Of a stretch of 64,000 nt of DNA, positions 33,901-42,494 are shown one piece after another. Each line of letters starts with the position of its first letter. The stretch's first letter is position 1. This DNA is from Gemmatimonas sp. UBA7669 (GTDB lineage Bacteria; Gemmatimonadota; Gemmatimonadetes; Gemmatimonadales; Gemmatimonadaceae). A model generated the notes under the pieces. That model did no database searches. It was not told where the DNA came from and was given only the letters and a program-made list of their open reading frames with translations. The position numbers and the translations under genes were made by a program. Location of the stretch: assembly GCF_002483225.1 (NCBI RefSeq), contig NZ_DLHL01000043.1:41091-105090 (forward strand), given 5' to 3'.

Positions 33901-36219
33901 CTACCTCGCGAGCACCGGCACCGCCGCCCGCACCTGCGCCCGGGCACGGTCAAGCGCCGTCGTGAGGTTGACGGGGCCCACCACGATCTCGGGAATGCGA
34001 TCGATGGCGCCGAGGTAGTAGTCACGCCACACGCTGAGAATGTGCTGCTCGTGTTCGAGCGACCCGCCGCGGCTCAGGGTGTCGCGCGAGAGGGCCGCCT
34101 GCGTCGCCAGCGTGCGCTGGGCGGTGGCCACGAGTTCATCCAGCGCCGCACTCGCCACCTCGCGCGTACCCTCGGCCAGCAACAGGCCCGTGGTGAGCGC
34201 GCAGGCGCCCACGTTGGCCAGCGTGGCGCTGCTCACATGTTCGATGCGATCGAGGTCGGTGTGGTAGAACTGGTCGGTGAAGTGCCAGAGCAGCACCGCC
34301 GGAATGGAGGCGCGCAGGAACGGCGTGTGATCGCTGCCTCCTTCGAAGGGATTGGCCTTCACCACCCAATTGGCCTGACGCGCACGGTCGAGGCAGCGAT
34401 TGCGCACAAAGTCGTTGAACCAGTGGGCGCGAATGTCCTTCTCGGCCAACGGGCGGCCGCCCCATTCGCTGTGCTGATCTTCGCCACGCACCCACACCGC
34501 CGACGGGTCGGGCATCTTTTCGATGAGAAATGTGCCACCCGTGGTGGCCGTGTTCTCGCCCACCATATCGAGTGACATGCCCCACTTGATGCCGGTGCGG
34601 CGCAGCGAGTCTTCCTTGATGTAGCGATCGGTGGAGCTGATCTCGTCGCCCCAGAGGAAGGTGACTGTGCGCTGCGGTGTGACCACATTGCGTCGCACGA
34701 GATCGGCCGCCACCCGCGCCATTTCCGCCAGAGCGCCCACACCTGACGCGTTGTCGTTGGCACCGGGTTCCTGCACGTGGGCGGAATACACGAAGCGTTC
34801 CTGCGGCTGCGTGCGACCACGCACCTCGGCAATGAGTGTGCGCTCAGGGCGACGCGCGATGCGCACGTCGATCTCGACGTGTACACGCACAGGACCACGG
34901 GTCATGGCCGCTTCCAGTGAGTCACGCGTGGCCCGTGAGGCATAGAGCAGCCAGCCCGGCTGCAGCGTGTCGCGCGCGATGCCGGAGAACTGGATGGCGT
35001 GCCGATTGCGCTCCTGCTGGTTGATGGGTGGCAGCGTCTGCGCTGCAATGACGCCCAGCGCGCCGGCCTTGAGCGCGCGCGGGAGTACGACGCGCGCATT
35101 GCCGGTGGTGAAGACAATGCGTCCCGCCACGGGAACACGTGCGAAGTTGCTGTCAGCGCCAATGCCCACGTGCACCAGTTCTGCGCGCACGCCACCGGGT
35201 GGTGTGGCAATGGAGTTGGCGGCAATCATGTTGAGATTGCGCGCAAACGCTTGCAGAGGGGCGCTCTGGCCATCCAGCGTGATGGAGGCCGCAAGCGGCG
35301 TCCAGGCCGGATCACGCATGGGCCGCGACTCGATGCGGTATACGAGCCGCGCGGCTGCGGGTGCCGAGCTTTCCTCCACGTAACCAGCGGCGCGGAGCAG
35401 TGCGGCCACGGTGTCGATGGCGGCGTCGAAGCCCTCATTGCCCGGCAGGCGGTAGAACTGCTGCACAAAGGCCACGGTGGACTTGGCGCGATCCCCGTTG
35501 ATGCCGCTGTGCACACTGCGCGTGATGGCAGAGAAGGCGGCGGGCGTAGTTTGCGCCTGTGCGCTGTCCGGCGCCGCGAGCAGGCTGCCGGCAAGTAGTG
35601 CGAGCGTGCCCGCAATGTTTCGCATCGTGTTCACGGTGTCACGCGAGGTGTTGGCGTTGCGACTGATCACAAGAAACCGCGTCCAGTTGGCGGGGACGTC
35701 TTCGATGTTGCGGGCAATGATTTCGAGTCCGTAGCGGGCGGCGGCGGACTCGCCGGCCACGGCGCCCAGGCTGCGGTCGTGCTGCGCGGCCACGTCACGC
35801 GCGGCGCCGGCGGTGTCCTCGTGGGGCACCGACTGCAGCCAGGGATGGCGCGCAAAGAAGATGCGGCACTGCGCCAACGCGACCGCGTGACTGCGCACGT
35901 CGCGCAGACCGGCCAGCGTGGCGCCCGGCGGCGCCATGAGGCAGAGGTGAATGGGCACCCGCAGTTCACCGCGCACCACCACGTCGGCGCCCGCGGCAGC
36001 CAGCGCATCGAGCGCCACTCGCACCGGCCCCACGATGGCGTTCTCCACGGGGATGACGGCATAGTCCGCGTCCCCCTGCACCACGGCGGTGATGGCGTCG
36101 GGAAAGCTGCGACAGGGAACGGACGTGGCCCCATCGGGCCACTGGCGGGCAATGGCGAGTTCACTGAAGGCGCCATAGGCGCCCTGGAAGGCAACACGAG
36201 GTTCGGGGCCCGAAGTCAT
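33901..36219 (-). CDS. Prephenate dehydratase fused in frame to a secreted M28-type peptidase
   Basis: A frame of 772 codons with two unrelated modules. Residues 1-190 are a full prephenate dehydratase catalytic domain (VAFQGAYGAFSELA, VIPVENAIVGPV, HEDTAGAARDVA, the NWTRFLVISR signature), which makes phenylpyruvate for Phe synthesis; the usual ACT domain is absent. After a linker of about nine residues, residue 199 (ATG 35625) begins a typical signal peptide (MRNIAGTLALLAGSLLAA, cleavage near AQAQ). A PA-like domain and an M28 aminopeptidase domain follow (GANDNASGVGALAEMAR, SDHTPFLRASIP, FYHTDLDRIEHV). No stop separates the modules. Two proteins could still be made from starts at 36219 and 35625. 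The first zinc motif reads HVQ, not the usual HxD. Confidence 0.75.
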   Translation of the reverse strand: MTSGPEPRVAFQGAYGAFSELAIARQWPDGATSVPCRSFPDAITAVVQGDADYAVIPVENAIVGPVRVALDALAAAGADVVVRGELRVPIHLCLMAPPGATLAGLRDVRSHAVALAQCRIFFARHPWLQSVPHEDTAGAARDVAAQHDRSLGAVAGESAAARYGLEIIARNIEDVPANWTRFLVISRNANTSRDTVNTMRNIAGTLALLAGSLLAAPDSAQAQTTPAAFSAITRSVHSGINGDRAKSTVAFVQQFYRLPGNEGFDAAIDTVAALLRAAGYVEESSAPAAARLVYRIESRPMRDPAWTPLAASITLDGQSAPLQAFARNLNMIAANSIATPPGGVRAELVHVGIGADSNFARVPVAGRIVFTTGNARVVLPRALKAGALGVIAAQTLPPINQQERNRHAIQFSGIARDTLQPGWLLYASRATRDSLEAAMTRGPVRVHVEIDVRIARRPERTLIAEVRGRTQPQERFVYSAHVQEPGANDNASGVGALAEMARVAADLVRRNVVTPQRTVTFLWGDEISSTDRYIKEDSLRRTGIKWGMSLDMVGENTATTGGTFLIEKMPDPSAVWVRGEDQHSEWGGRPLAEKDIRAHWFNDFVRNRCLDRARQANWVVKANPFEGGSDHTPFLRASIPAVLLWHFTDQFYHTDLDRIEHVSSATLANVGACALTTGLLLAEGTREVASAALDELVATAQRTLATQAALSRDTLSRGGSLEHEQHILSVWRDYYLGAIDRIPEIVVGPVNLTTALDRARAQVRAAVPVLAR
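35623..35625 (-). promoter_or_regulatory. Probable internal translation start for the M28 peptidase module
   Basis: ATG at 35625 opens a textbook signal peptide and would yield a 574-aa secreted peptidase. The 25 bases before it (within codons for NTSRDTVNT) have no strong Shine-Dalgarno sequence. A signal peptide in the middle of a cytoplasmic fusion would be useless, so separate translation from here is likely. This is inference. Confidence 0.45.
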
Positions 36220-36230
36220 GCTAGAACATA

Positions 36231-36260
36231 TTGACAGACGCGCCGTCATGCCGTAGGCAT
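36231..36260 (+). promoter_or_regulatory. Possible promoter of the leader/DAHP synthase transcript
   Basis: A consensus -35 TTGACA (36231-36236) is followed after 17 bases by TAGGCA (36254-36259), a weak -10. If used, transcription would begin at or within a few bases of the leader-peptide ATG (36267). The divergent dehydratase gene starts at 36219, so the region is shared. Confidence 0.4.
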
Positions 36261-36266
36261 TCAGGT

Positions 36267-36356
36267 ATGACGCATCACGCCGCGCCCAGCCCCTTCAGCC
36301 GCTACTGGTATTTTATGCCGACCCGCATGGGCCCCGGCATGTTTGGCGTGCGCTGA
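36267..36356 (+). CDS. Aromatic leader peptide (29 aa) of an attenuator
   Basis: A short open frame with Phe at residue 10 and a tight cluster Tyr13-Trp14-Tyr15-Phe16 (FSRYWYF, codons TAC TGG TAT TTT at 36303-36314), and one more Phe near its end. It stops at TGA 36354-36356, 26 bases before a strong terminator hairpin and 126 bases before DAHP synthase. TAT and TTT stand out in this GC-rich genome and would favour stalling when charged tRNA is scarce. The layout matches classical amino acid attenuation leaders (trp, phe). The sequence context makes chance unlikely, but expression is not proven. Confidence 0.65.
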   Translation: MTHHAAPSPFSRYWYFMPTRMGPGMFGVR

Positions 36357-36372
36357 TTCGTCACCACCGCCG

Positions 36373-36411
36373 CGACACCGAGAGGCCCGTGCACTGCACG
36401 GGCCTCGGTCG
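36373..36411 (+). terminator. Attenuator terminator hairpin upstream of DAHP synthase
   Basis: A 12-bp perfect inverted repeat (36382-36393 with 36395-36406; the realistic stem is 10 bp with a 5-nt loop) is extended outward by paired CGAC/GTCG with two small bulges. GTTTC follows, a short U-run. It sits between the aromatic leader peptide and the DAHP synthase start, not at a gene end, which is the position of an attenuator. Confidence 0.65.
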
Positions 36412-36481
36412 TTTCGGGGTTCGCGCGCACGGCCCTCGTGGAGCACCACCGCCCGGCAACGGGCCACCACACGAGGACTGC

Positions 36482-37528
36482 ATGATCATTGTCACCGCCC
36501 CCGGCATCACGCCGGACGCACTCGACCGGATTGTCGAGCACGTCGAGCAGGCAGGACTGCGCGCCCATGTCTCGCGCGGCGCGCAGCGCACCATTGTGGG
36601 CTGCATTGGCGAAGAGGGTCGTCTGGGCGAACACGGGCTCACGCAGCTCGAGGGCGTGGAGCGCGTCATCCCCGTGCTCAAACCATACAAGCTGGCCTCA
36701 CGGGAGTTCTCGGTGGCCAACACGGCCATTCACCTGGGCGACGTGGCGGACACGGTCGTTGGTGGACAGGAGGTCGTGGTGATGGCCGGCCCCTGCAGCG
36801 TGGAGGGCCGCGAGATGCTGCTGGCCACCGCCGATGCCGTGCAGGCGGCCGGTGCCCGCGTGCTGCGTGGCGGTGCGTTCAAGCCCCGCTCGAGTCCCTA
36901 CGCGTTTCAGGGCATGGGCGAGGCCGGTCTCGAATTGCTGGCCGAGGCCCGGGCGCGCACGGGTATGCCAGTCGTGACCGAGGTGATGGACCCGCGGCAG
37001 GTGGAACTGGTGGCGCGTTATGCCGACGTGCTGCAGATCGGCGCCCGCAACATGCAGAACTTCGCGCTGCTGAGCGAAGTGGGTCGAGTGCAGCGTCCGG
37101 TGCTGCTCAAGCGCGGGCTCTCCGGCACGATCACCGAGCTGCTGATGGCGGCGGAGTACGTGCTGGCGCAGGGCAACGGGGATGTGATGCTGTGTGAGCG
37201 CGGCATTCGCACCTACGAAACGGCCACGCGCAACACGCTCGACGTGGCGGCCATTCCGGTGCTCAAGCGCGAAACACACTTGCCCGTGCTGGTGGACCCA
37301 AGTCATGCCGGGGGACGCGCACATCTGGTGACGCCGCTGGCACTGGCCGCCGTGGCCGCAGGCGCCGACGGTTTGATTGTGGAAGTGCATCCCGATCCGG
37401 CGCATGCCTTGAGTGATGGCGAGCAGAGTCTCGAGTACGGTGCCTTTGGCGAGATGATGACCCAGGTGCGCGCGGTGGCGGAGGCTGTGGGCCGCCGCTG
37501 TGGTTGGCGTGAGGGCATGCTCGCATGA
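36482..37528 (+). CDS. aroF: 3-Deoxy-7-phosphoheptulonate (DAHP) synthase, type I-beta with N-terminal regulatory domain
   Basis: An enzyme of 348 aa that condenses phosphoenolpyruvate and erythrose 4-phosphate, the first step of aromatic amino acid synthesis. Residues 1-75 form a ferredoxin-like / ACT-like domain (MIIVTAPGITPDALDRIVEH), as in Thermotoga-type enzymes that are feedback-controlled by Tyr/Phe. The barrel domain has GPCSVEG, RGGAFKPRSSPYAFQG, KRGLSGTITELLMAAEY and DPSHAGG. GAGGA lies 5 bases before ATG 36482. It follows the leader-peptide attenuator and overlaps chorismate mutase by 4 bases, so both are under the same control. Confidence 0.93.
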   Translation: MIIVTAPGITPDALDRIVEHVEQAGLRAHVSRGAQRTIVGCIGEEGRLGEHGLTQLEGVERVIPVLKPYKLASREFSVANTAIHLGDVADTVVGGQEVVVMAGPCSVEGREMLLATADAVQAAGARVLRGGAFKPRSSPYAFQGMGEAGLELLAEARARTGMPVVTEVMDPRQVELVARYADVLQIGARNMQNFALLSEVGRVQRPVLLKRGLSGTITELLMAAEYVLAQGNGDVMLCERGIRTYETATRNTLDVAAIPVLKRETHLPVLVDPSHAGGRAHLVTPLALAAVAAGADGLIVEVHPDPAHALSDGEQSLEYGAFGEMMTQVRAVAEAVGRRCGWREGMLA

Positions 37529-37881
37529 TGCCCGCGGCCGAACACAGTGTGCACGGCAGTCCGCACGACGGTCCGCACGACGGCGTGCCCGCCCTGCGCG
37601 CCGCCATGGAGCAGGTGGACGATCAGATCGTGGCCGCGCTGGCGCGTCGTATGGCGTTGGCGCGGGCCATGGCGGACGCCAAGCAGCAGGTGGGCCAGTC
37701 CATTCTTGATCCGGCGCGCGAAGTAGCCGTGGTATCGCGCGCCGCCCGGACGGCGCGCCATCTGGGATTGCCGGACCGCGACATCCGCGGTCTGTATTGG
37801 AGCATTCTGGCGATGTCGCGCCGCGCGCAACTGGAGGTCAACGCGCGGCGCGAGCCGTCAGATCATGACGAATATCTCTGA
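37525..37881 (+). CDS. Chorismate mutase, AroQ class
   Basis: A small all-helical enzyme of 118 aa that converts chorismate to prephenate. It shows the AroQ pattern LRAAMEQVDDQIVAALARRMALARAMADAK, then DPAREVAVVSRA and the third helix IRGLYWSILAMSRRAQ. The start overlaps the DAHP synthase stop (ATGA; a second ATG follows at 37528). An N-terminal extension holds a PHDG-PHDG duplication from a 12-bp tandem repeat. With the divergent dehydratase it supplies phenylpyruvate; the two activities, often fused as PheA, are split here onto opposite strands. Confidence 0.9.
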   Translation: MMPAAEHSVHGSPHDGPHDGVPALRAAMEQVDDQIVAALARRMALARAMADAKQQVGQSILDPAREVAVVSRAARTARHLGLPDRDIRGLYWSILAMSRRAQLEVNARREPSDHDEYL

Positions 37882-37910
37882 TGTCTGGGACTGCGTGATG
37901 ACACGCGCGC

Positions 37911-38978
37911 TCAGCCGATGGGCTTGATGCCCGCCTTGGGTACGACGGCGCGGCCAATCGTGCCGCGGTCACTGCCGAACCAGATGCTGCGCGTCTTCGG
38001 ATCGAAGACCATGTGCCGCACGGTGTTGGGCATGCGCGGCCCGAGTTCGGTGATGCCGATGAAGCCGTTGCTGCGCGGATCGAAGCCCACGAGGCGATTG
38101 GGCTGACTGCCGGTCTCCACGAACCAGAGGCGATCATTGTCGTCGACGGTCATGGCGTAGGGCAGCGAGGTGGCGCCGCCCGGCATGGCCCATTCGCGCA
38201 CGGCGCCGCTCACCGGATCAAGGCGGCCGAGGAAACCGCGTGAGTAGTCCACATACCACACGCCGCCGTCGGTGGTGAGTGCAATGCGGCGCCCGCGCGC
38301 GCGCTCGTCGGGCAGCACATACTCGCGCACGCGCATGGAAACGGGGTCGATGGTGCCGACTTTGTTGGTGCCAAACAGGTTGAACCAGGGGCGGCCGGCC
38401 TTGTCGAGCACGATGCCGTAGGGGCGTGCGCGTGGTGTGGATACGGTGGCCAGCTTCACCACGCCCGTGGCCTTGTCGAGGAAGCCCACCATGTTGCTGA
38501 ACTGCAGCGTGAACCAGAGGTTGCCCTTCTGATCAAAGGCAATGGTGTGCGGATCCTTGGCGGCAGCTTCCGGCATGGGATAGCGCGTGATCTTGCCCGT
38601 CTTGCCATCGATGCGACCGATCATGCCATTGCGGTTGCCCGCATACCACGCGTCGCCCGTGGGGTCGACGGCCACGGTGTGCGGATGTGTGCCGGGGTCG
38701 ATCTCGAAGCGCTCGAACTTCTTTGAGGCCGGATCGAAGCGCGCCACATAGTTGCCCTCCTGTCCCACAAACCAGATGCGGCCGTCGGGCGCCACACTCG
38801 GGTCACGCGGGCGATCGGCGGCGCCCCAGGGCACGTCCCATTCCGTGAGCGCCACCGTGTCGGCACCAGCGGCGGGGCGCGTCTGTGCGTGCGCAACGGA
38901 AGCAACGGAGCAGGCGAGCAGCCATGCGCCGAATGCGGCAGAACGCGATGCGAGAGGCAGGCGAAGCGCGCGGGTCAT
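37911..38978 (-). CDS. Secreted Vgb-like (streptogramin-lyase-type) beta-propeller
   Basis: A protein of 355 aa with a signal peptide (SVASVAHAQ, about residue 32). About seven repeats follow of the pattern GxxWFxxxxxGxxGRxDPxTG (for example DGRIWFVGQEGNYVARFDPA), the virginiamycin B lyase propeller fold. True Vgb is cytoplasmic and inactivates streptogramins. The signal peptide here points to a periplasmic lactonase- or sensor-like role, so I would not call it a resistance gene. It overlaps the histidine kinase stop by 4 bases and is the last gene of that operon, which hints that it is a partner or ligand processor for the kinase. Confidence 0.75.
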   Translation of the reverse strand: MTRALRLPLASRSAAFGAWLLACSVASVAHAQTRPAAGADTVALTEWDVPWGAADRPRDPSVAPDGRIWFVGQEGNYVARFDPASKKFERFEIDPGTHPHTVAVDPTGDAWYAGNRNGMIGRIDGKTGKITRYPMPEAAAKDPHTIAFDQKGNLWFTLQFSNMVGFLDKATGVVKLATVSTPRARPYGIVLDKAGRPWFNLFGTNKVGTIDPVSMRVREYVLPDERARGRRIALTTDGGVWYVDYSRGFLGRLDPVSGAVREWAMPGGATSLPYAMTVDDNDRLWFVETGSQPNRLVGFDPRSNGFIGITELGPRMPNTVRHMVFDPKTRSIWFGSDRGTIGRAVVPKAGIKPIG

Positions 38979-40567
38979 GCGAAACCTCCGGGGGTGGGAT
39001 CGAGCGGCAACAGCACATCAAACGTGGTGCCGACGGGCCGGTCGAGCAACACGATACGACCACCGTGCGCAGTGGCGATGGCCTGGGCAATGGCGAGCCC
39101 TAGACCGGCGCCGGTCTGCACCGGCAGAGCTTCAGGCTCTGCCGGTGGCGCCGACGTGGGAGCGAGCGCGGCGCCATGCACAAAGCGCTCGAACACCCGA
39201 TCGCGCAGCGCTGCGGGGATGCCAGGGCCGACGTCGCTGACTCGTACCCGCACCCCCCGCGTCAGATCCGGCGCGGCTGCGCTCACGGCGAGCTGCACAG
39301 TGCTGCTCTTTGGTGCGTGCTTGAGTGCGTTGTCGAGCAGGTTGAGCAGCAGGCGACGCAGCAGCGCGTCGTCACCCTGTACCACATCGTCGCTGCCGGG
39401 TGCCAGCGTAGCGTCAATGTCCGCCTGCAGGGTGAGGCCGCGTGCATCGGCGAGCGTGCGCAGACTGCGCAGCACACTGAGCACGAGCTCGGTGATTGCT
39501 ACCGGGCGCCGTGTGATGAGGGTACCGCCGGCGTCGGTGCGGGCCAGCAGCAGCAGGTCGTCGACAATGCGTGAAAGGCGAAGCGACTCGGCCTGCACGA
39601 TGCCCAGCGCCTCGCGATACTCGGCCTCTTCACGATGCGCGCGCCGCAGCGTGACCTCGGCCTCACCACGCACAATGGCGAGCGGTGTGCGCAATTCGTG
39701 CGAGGCATCGGCCATGAACTGCCGCTGCGCACGGAAGGCGCGATCGACGCGTTCGAGCAGGCCGTTGATGATGTGTGTCAGGCGCCCGAGTTCATCGTGC
39801 GGATTCACAACGGGCAGACGCTCGTCGAGGTTGGCGGCGGTGATAGTGGCCGTACGGGCGACGATGGCCTCGAGCGGTGCCAGACTGCGGCGCGCCAGCA
39901 GAAAGCCCGCCGCAATGGAGACGAGCAGCGCGAGCGGAATGGCCAGCAGCAGCGCGGTGCGCACCTGACGCAGCAGCGCGTGGTCTTCAGCCTCGGACAG
40001 CATGACGGCGACAAGCAGCGGTGGTTCATCCTCGCGATTGTCCGGTTCCGGCTCCACGCGCAGCAGCGCCACGCGATACATCGAGTCTCCCTGCGTCGCG
40101 CGGCGAATGGCCACGACGCTGTCGGGCAGGAGGCCGCGCGCGCGCTCGTCGCGCACGCTGTCCATGACGGCACGCAAGCCAGGCGGTACCTGCACCACCG
40201 GGGCGTCGCTGGTACGCGGCTGCCGTGCGGCCACGACTTCCATGCCGCTGATGGACGCCGTGTCATCGGCAGCATCCGCGGCATCGGCAGTGATGAAGAT
40301 GTCGAGATCTCCAACGCGCATCTCGCGCAAGGCGGCGCGTTCGTAGGCGCCGGGCACTTCTTCCACGTCACCACGTGCGGCGGCCGCTCGGCGTTCGGCC
40401 ACAATGGCGCCGGCCACGGCGCGCGCCGACTCACGCACCGTGGTGGCGGTGCGCTGCGAGACAGCGCGCGAGAGTGTAATCCATCCCGCCGCCGCAAAGA
40501 GCACCAGCAGACAGGCCAGCACGCTGGCATTCCACAGCGTGAGGCGCGTGAGAATGGATGCGCGCAC
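38975..40567 (-). CDS. Sensor histidine kinase
   Basis: A membrane kinase of 530 aa. Two membrane segments (about 10-32 and 205-228) flank a periplasmic sensor of about 170 residues. A HAMP domain (about 225-280), the H-box with His290 (ADASHELRTPLAIV) and an ATPase domain with N-box (LLNLLDNALKHAP), G1 (DVGPGIP) and G2 (GAGLGLAIAQ) follow. The gap to the response regulator upstream is 6 bp. The extracytoplasmic domain is not of a type I recognise. The Vgb-like propeller encoded right after it may act in the same periplasmic signal path. Confidence 0.92.
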   Translation of the reverse strand: MRASILTRLTLWNASVLACLLVLFAAAGWITLSRAVSQRTATTVRESARAVAGAIVAERRAAAARGDVEEVPGAYERAALREMRVGDLDIFITADAADAADDTASISGMEVVAARQPRTSDAPVVQVPPGLRAVMDSVRDERARGLLPDSVVAIRRATQGDSMYRVALLRVEPEPDNREDEPPLLVAVMLSEAEDHALLRQVRTALLLAIPLALLVSIAAGFLLARRSLAPLEAIVARTATITAANLDERLPVVNPHDELGRLTHIINGLLERVDRAFRAQRQFMADASHELRTPLAIVRGEAEVTLRRAHREEAEYREALGIVQAESLRLSRIVDDLLLLARTDAGGTLITRRPVAITELVLSVLRSLRTLADARGLTLQADIDATLAPGSDDVVQGDDALLRRLLLNLLDNALKHAPKSSTVQLAVSAAAPDLTRGVRVRVSDVGPGIPAALRDRVFERFVHGAALAPTSAPPAEPEALPVQTGAGLGLAIAQAIATAHGGRIVLLDRPVGTTFDVLLPLDPTPGGFA

Positions 40568-40573
40568 GGGTGC

Positions 40574-41254
<681 letters not shown>

Positions 41255-41257
41255 GCC

Positions 41258-42412
41258 TCAGCTCCTCACGCGTGAAGGCGCTGCGGTGCGCCGCTTCTCG
41301 AGCGGTCGACGGCGGAACCAACTGGCCACGAGATAGAACTCGTCGAGATCGTGAGTGGGAATGTCGGCACCCTGTGCGTCGGGGCCGCTGAACACGCGCT
41401 GCATGAGCTGCTCCAGGGCCGCGTGCTCCTCCGGGGTTTGCGGCGCGGGCAGCTCGGCGCGCACGGTGCCACGTCGGACGAGGTACAGCCATTCCCGTTC
41501 GTCCGGCCCCGCACTTCGATAAACGAACGTGAGGCGCTCCATGTTGGCGTGGAAGTGCTGGACGCGGTCGTGCAGCCAGCGCACGAGGGCCAATCGATCG
41601 CGCAGCACCCGCGCCTGCTCGAAGGCCAGGGACTCCGCCGCCTGCTGCATGGCGTCTTCGAGGCGGCGCACGGGCGCATCACTGCGTCCTTCGAGCAGGT
41701 CGCGCACCTCGTGGGCGGCCGCGCGATAGCCCGCCGCGTCGCCGGCCCCGATGCAGGGACCGGCGCAGGTGCCGAGGTCGTGGCGCAGGCAGCCGGGAGC
41801 GCGCGTTCGGCCGCGCGCCTGGGGTCGTTCACCGGCGAACCAGAGCGGCAGAGTGCGCGTGCTGCCGGTGACCCGAACGGTTTCTTCGATCAGGCAGTCG
41901 CGAAGGCCGGTGGCTTCAGCCAGCGCGCGGACGGCGTCGCGCAGTTGTGCCACGCGGCGGAATGGGCCGAACAGCGCTTCAGCCTGTGGGTCGTCGGAGC
42001 GTGGCACGACGCGCAGCCCGGGCACCGCACCGCCGGTCACCGCCACGTAGGCGCGCGGCCAGTCGTCGGCCACCATCATGCTGTTGAAGTGCGGGCGATA
42101 CTGCTTGATGAGGCGCAGTTCGCGCAGCAGGGCGCCAAACTCGGTGTTCGTGTACTCCCACTCAATATGGAACGCGTGCCGCAGAATGCGCGCGGCCTTG
42201 TTCCGCCGGCCCTTGGCGCGGAAGTAGGACAGGAGGCGGGTGCGCAGCACGCGCGACTGGCCTACGTAGATGACCAGGCCCGTGGGGCCGAGCATGCGGT
42301 AGACGCCGGGCCGGTTCTGCACGGACTCGCGCACGAGCGCCCGCAGCTGCTTGCGCTGCGCCGGCGTGGACTGCGGGGGGCGACCGTGGAGGCGGACCGT
42401 GGGCTCGGTCAT
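41258..42412 (-). CDS. UvrC-like GIY-YIG protein lacking the C-terminal nuclease domain
   Basis: A protein of 384 aa. Residues about 25-115 form a GIY-YIG nuclease domain (RPGVYRMLGPTGLVIYVGQS, then RLLSYF and the Glu in EFGALLRELRLIKQYRPHFN). A cysteine-containing middle follows (CLRHDLGTCAGPC, as in UvrC) and then a UVR-type helical pair (RRLEDAMQQAAESLAFEQARVLRD). The RNase H-like and helix-hairpin-helix parts of full UvrC are missing, so it is closer to Cho, which makes only the 3' incision. It begins the operon that continues with the two-component system, an unusual neighbour for a repair gene. Confidence 0.8.
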   Translation of the reverse strand: MTEPTVRLHGRPPQSTPAQRKQLRALVRESVQNRPGVYRMLGPTGLVIYVGQSRVLRTRLLSYFRAKGRRNKAARILRHAFHIEWEYTNTEFGALLRELRLIKQYRPHFNSMMVADDWPRAYVAVTGGAVPGLRVVPRSDDPQAEALFGPFRRVAQLRDAVRALAEATGLRDCLIEETVRVTGSTRTLPLWFAGERPQARGRTRAPGCLRHDLGTCAGPCIGAGDAAGYRAAAHEVRDLLEGRSDAPVRRLEDAMQQAAESLAFEQARVLRDRLALVRWLHDRVQHFHANMERLTFVYRSAGPDEREWLYLVRRGTVRAELPAPQTPEEHAALEQLMQRVFSGPDAQGADIPTHDLDEFYLVASWFRRRPLEKRRTAAPSRVRS

Positions 42413-42494
42413 CCGGTCAAGGTACTTGCGTGCCGCATCGCCGCGCCAAGGTTAGCTTCTCGTCACACTCCCCCTCCCTCCCACCCGTCCCGCC

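Noticed and set aside
37911..38978. A streptogramin resistance gene (vgb)
   Set aside because: The propeller repeats match the fold, but the signal peptide and operon context do not support a cytoplasmic antibiotic lyase.
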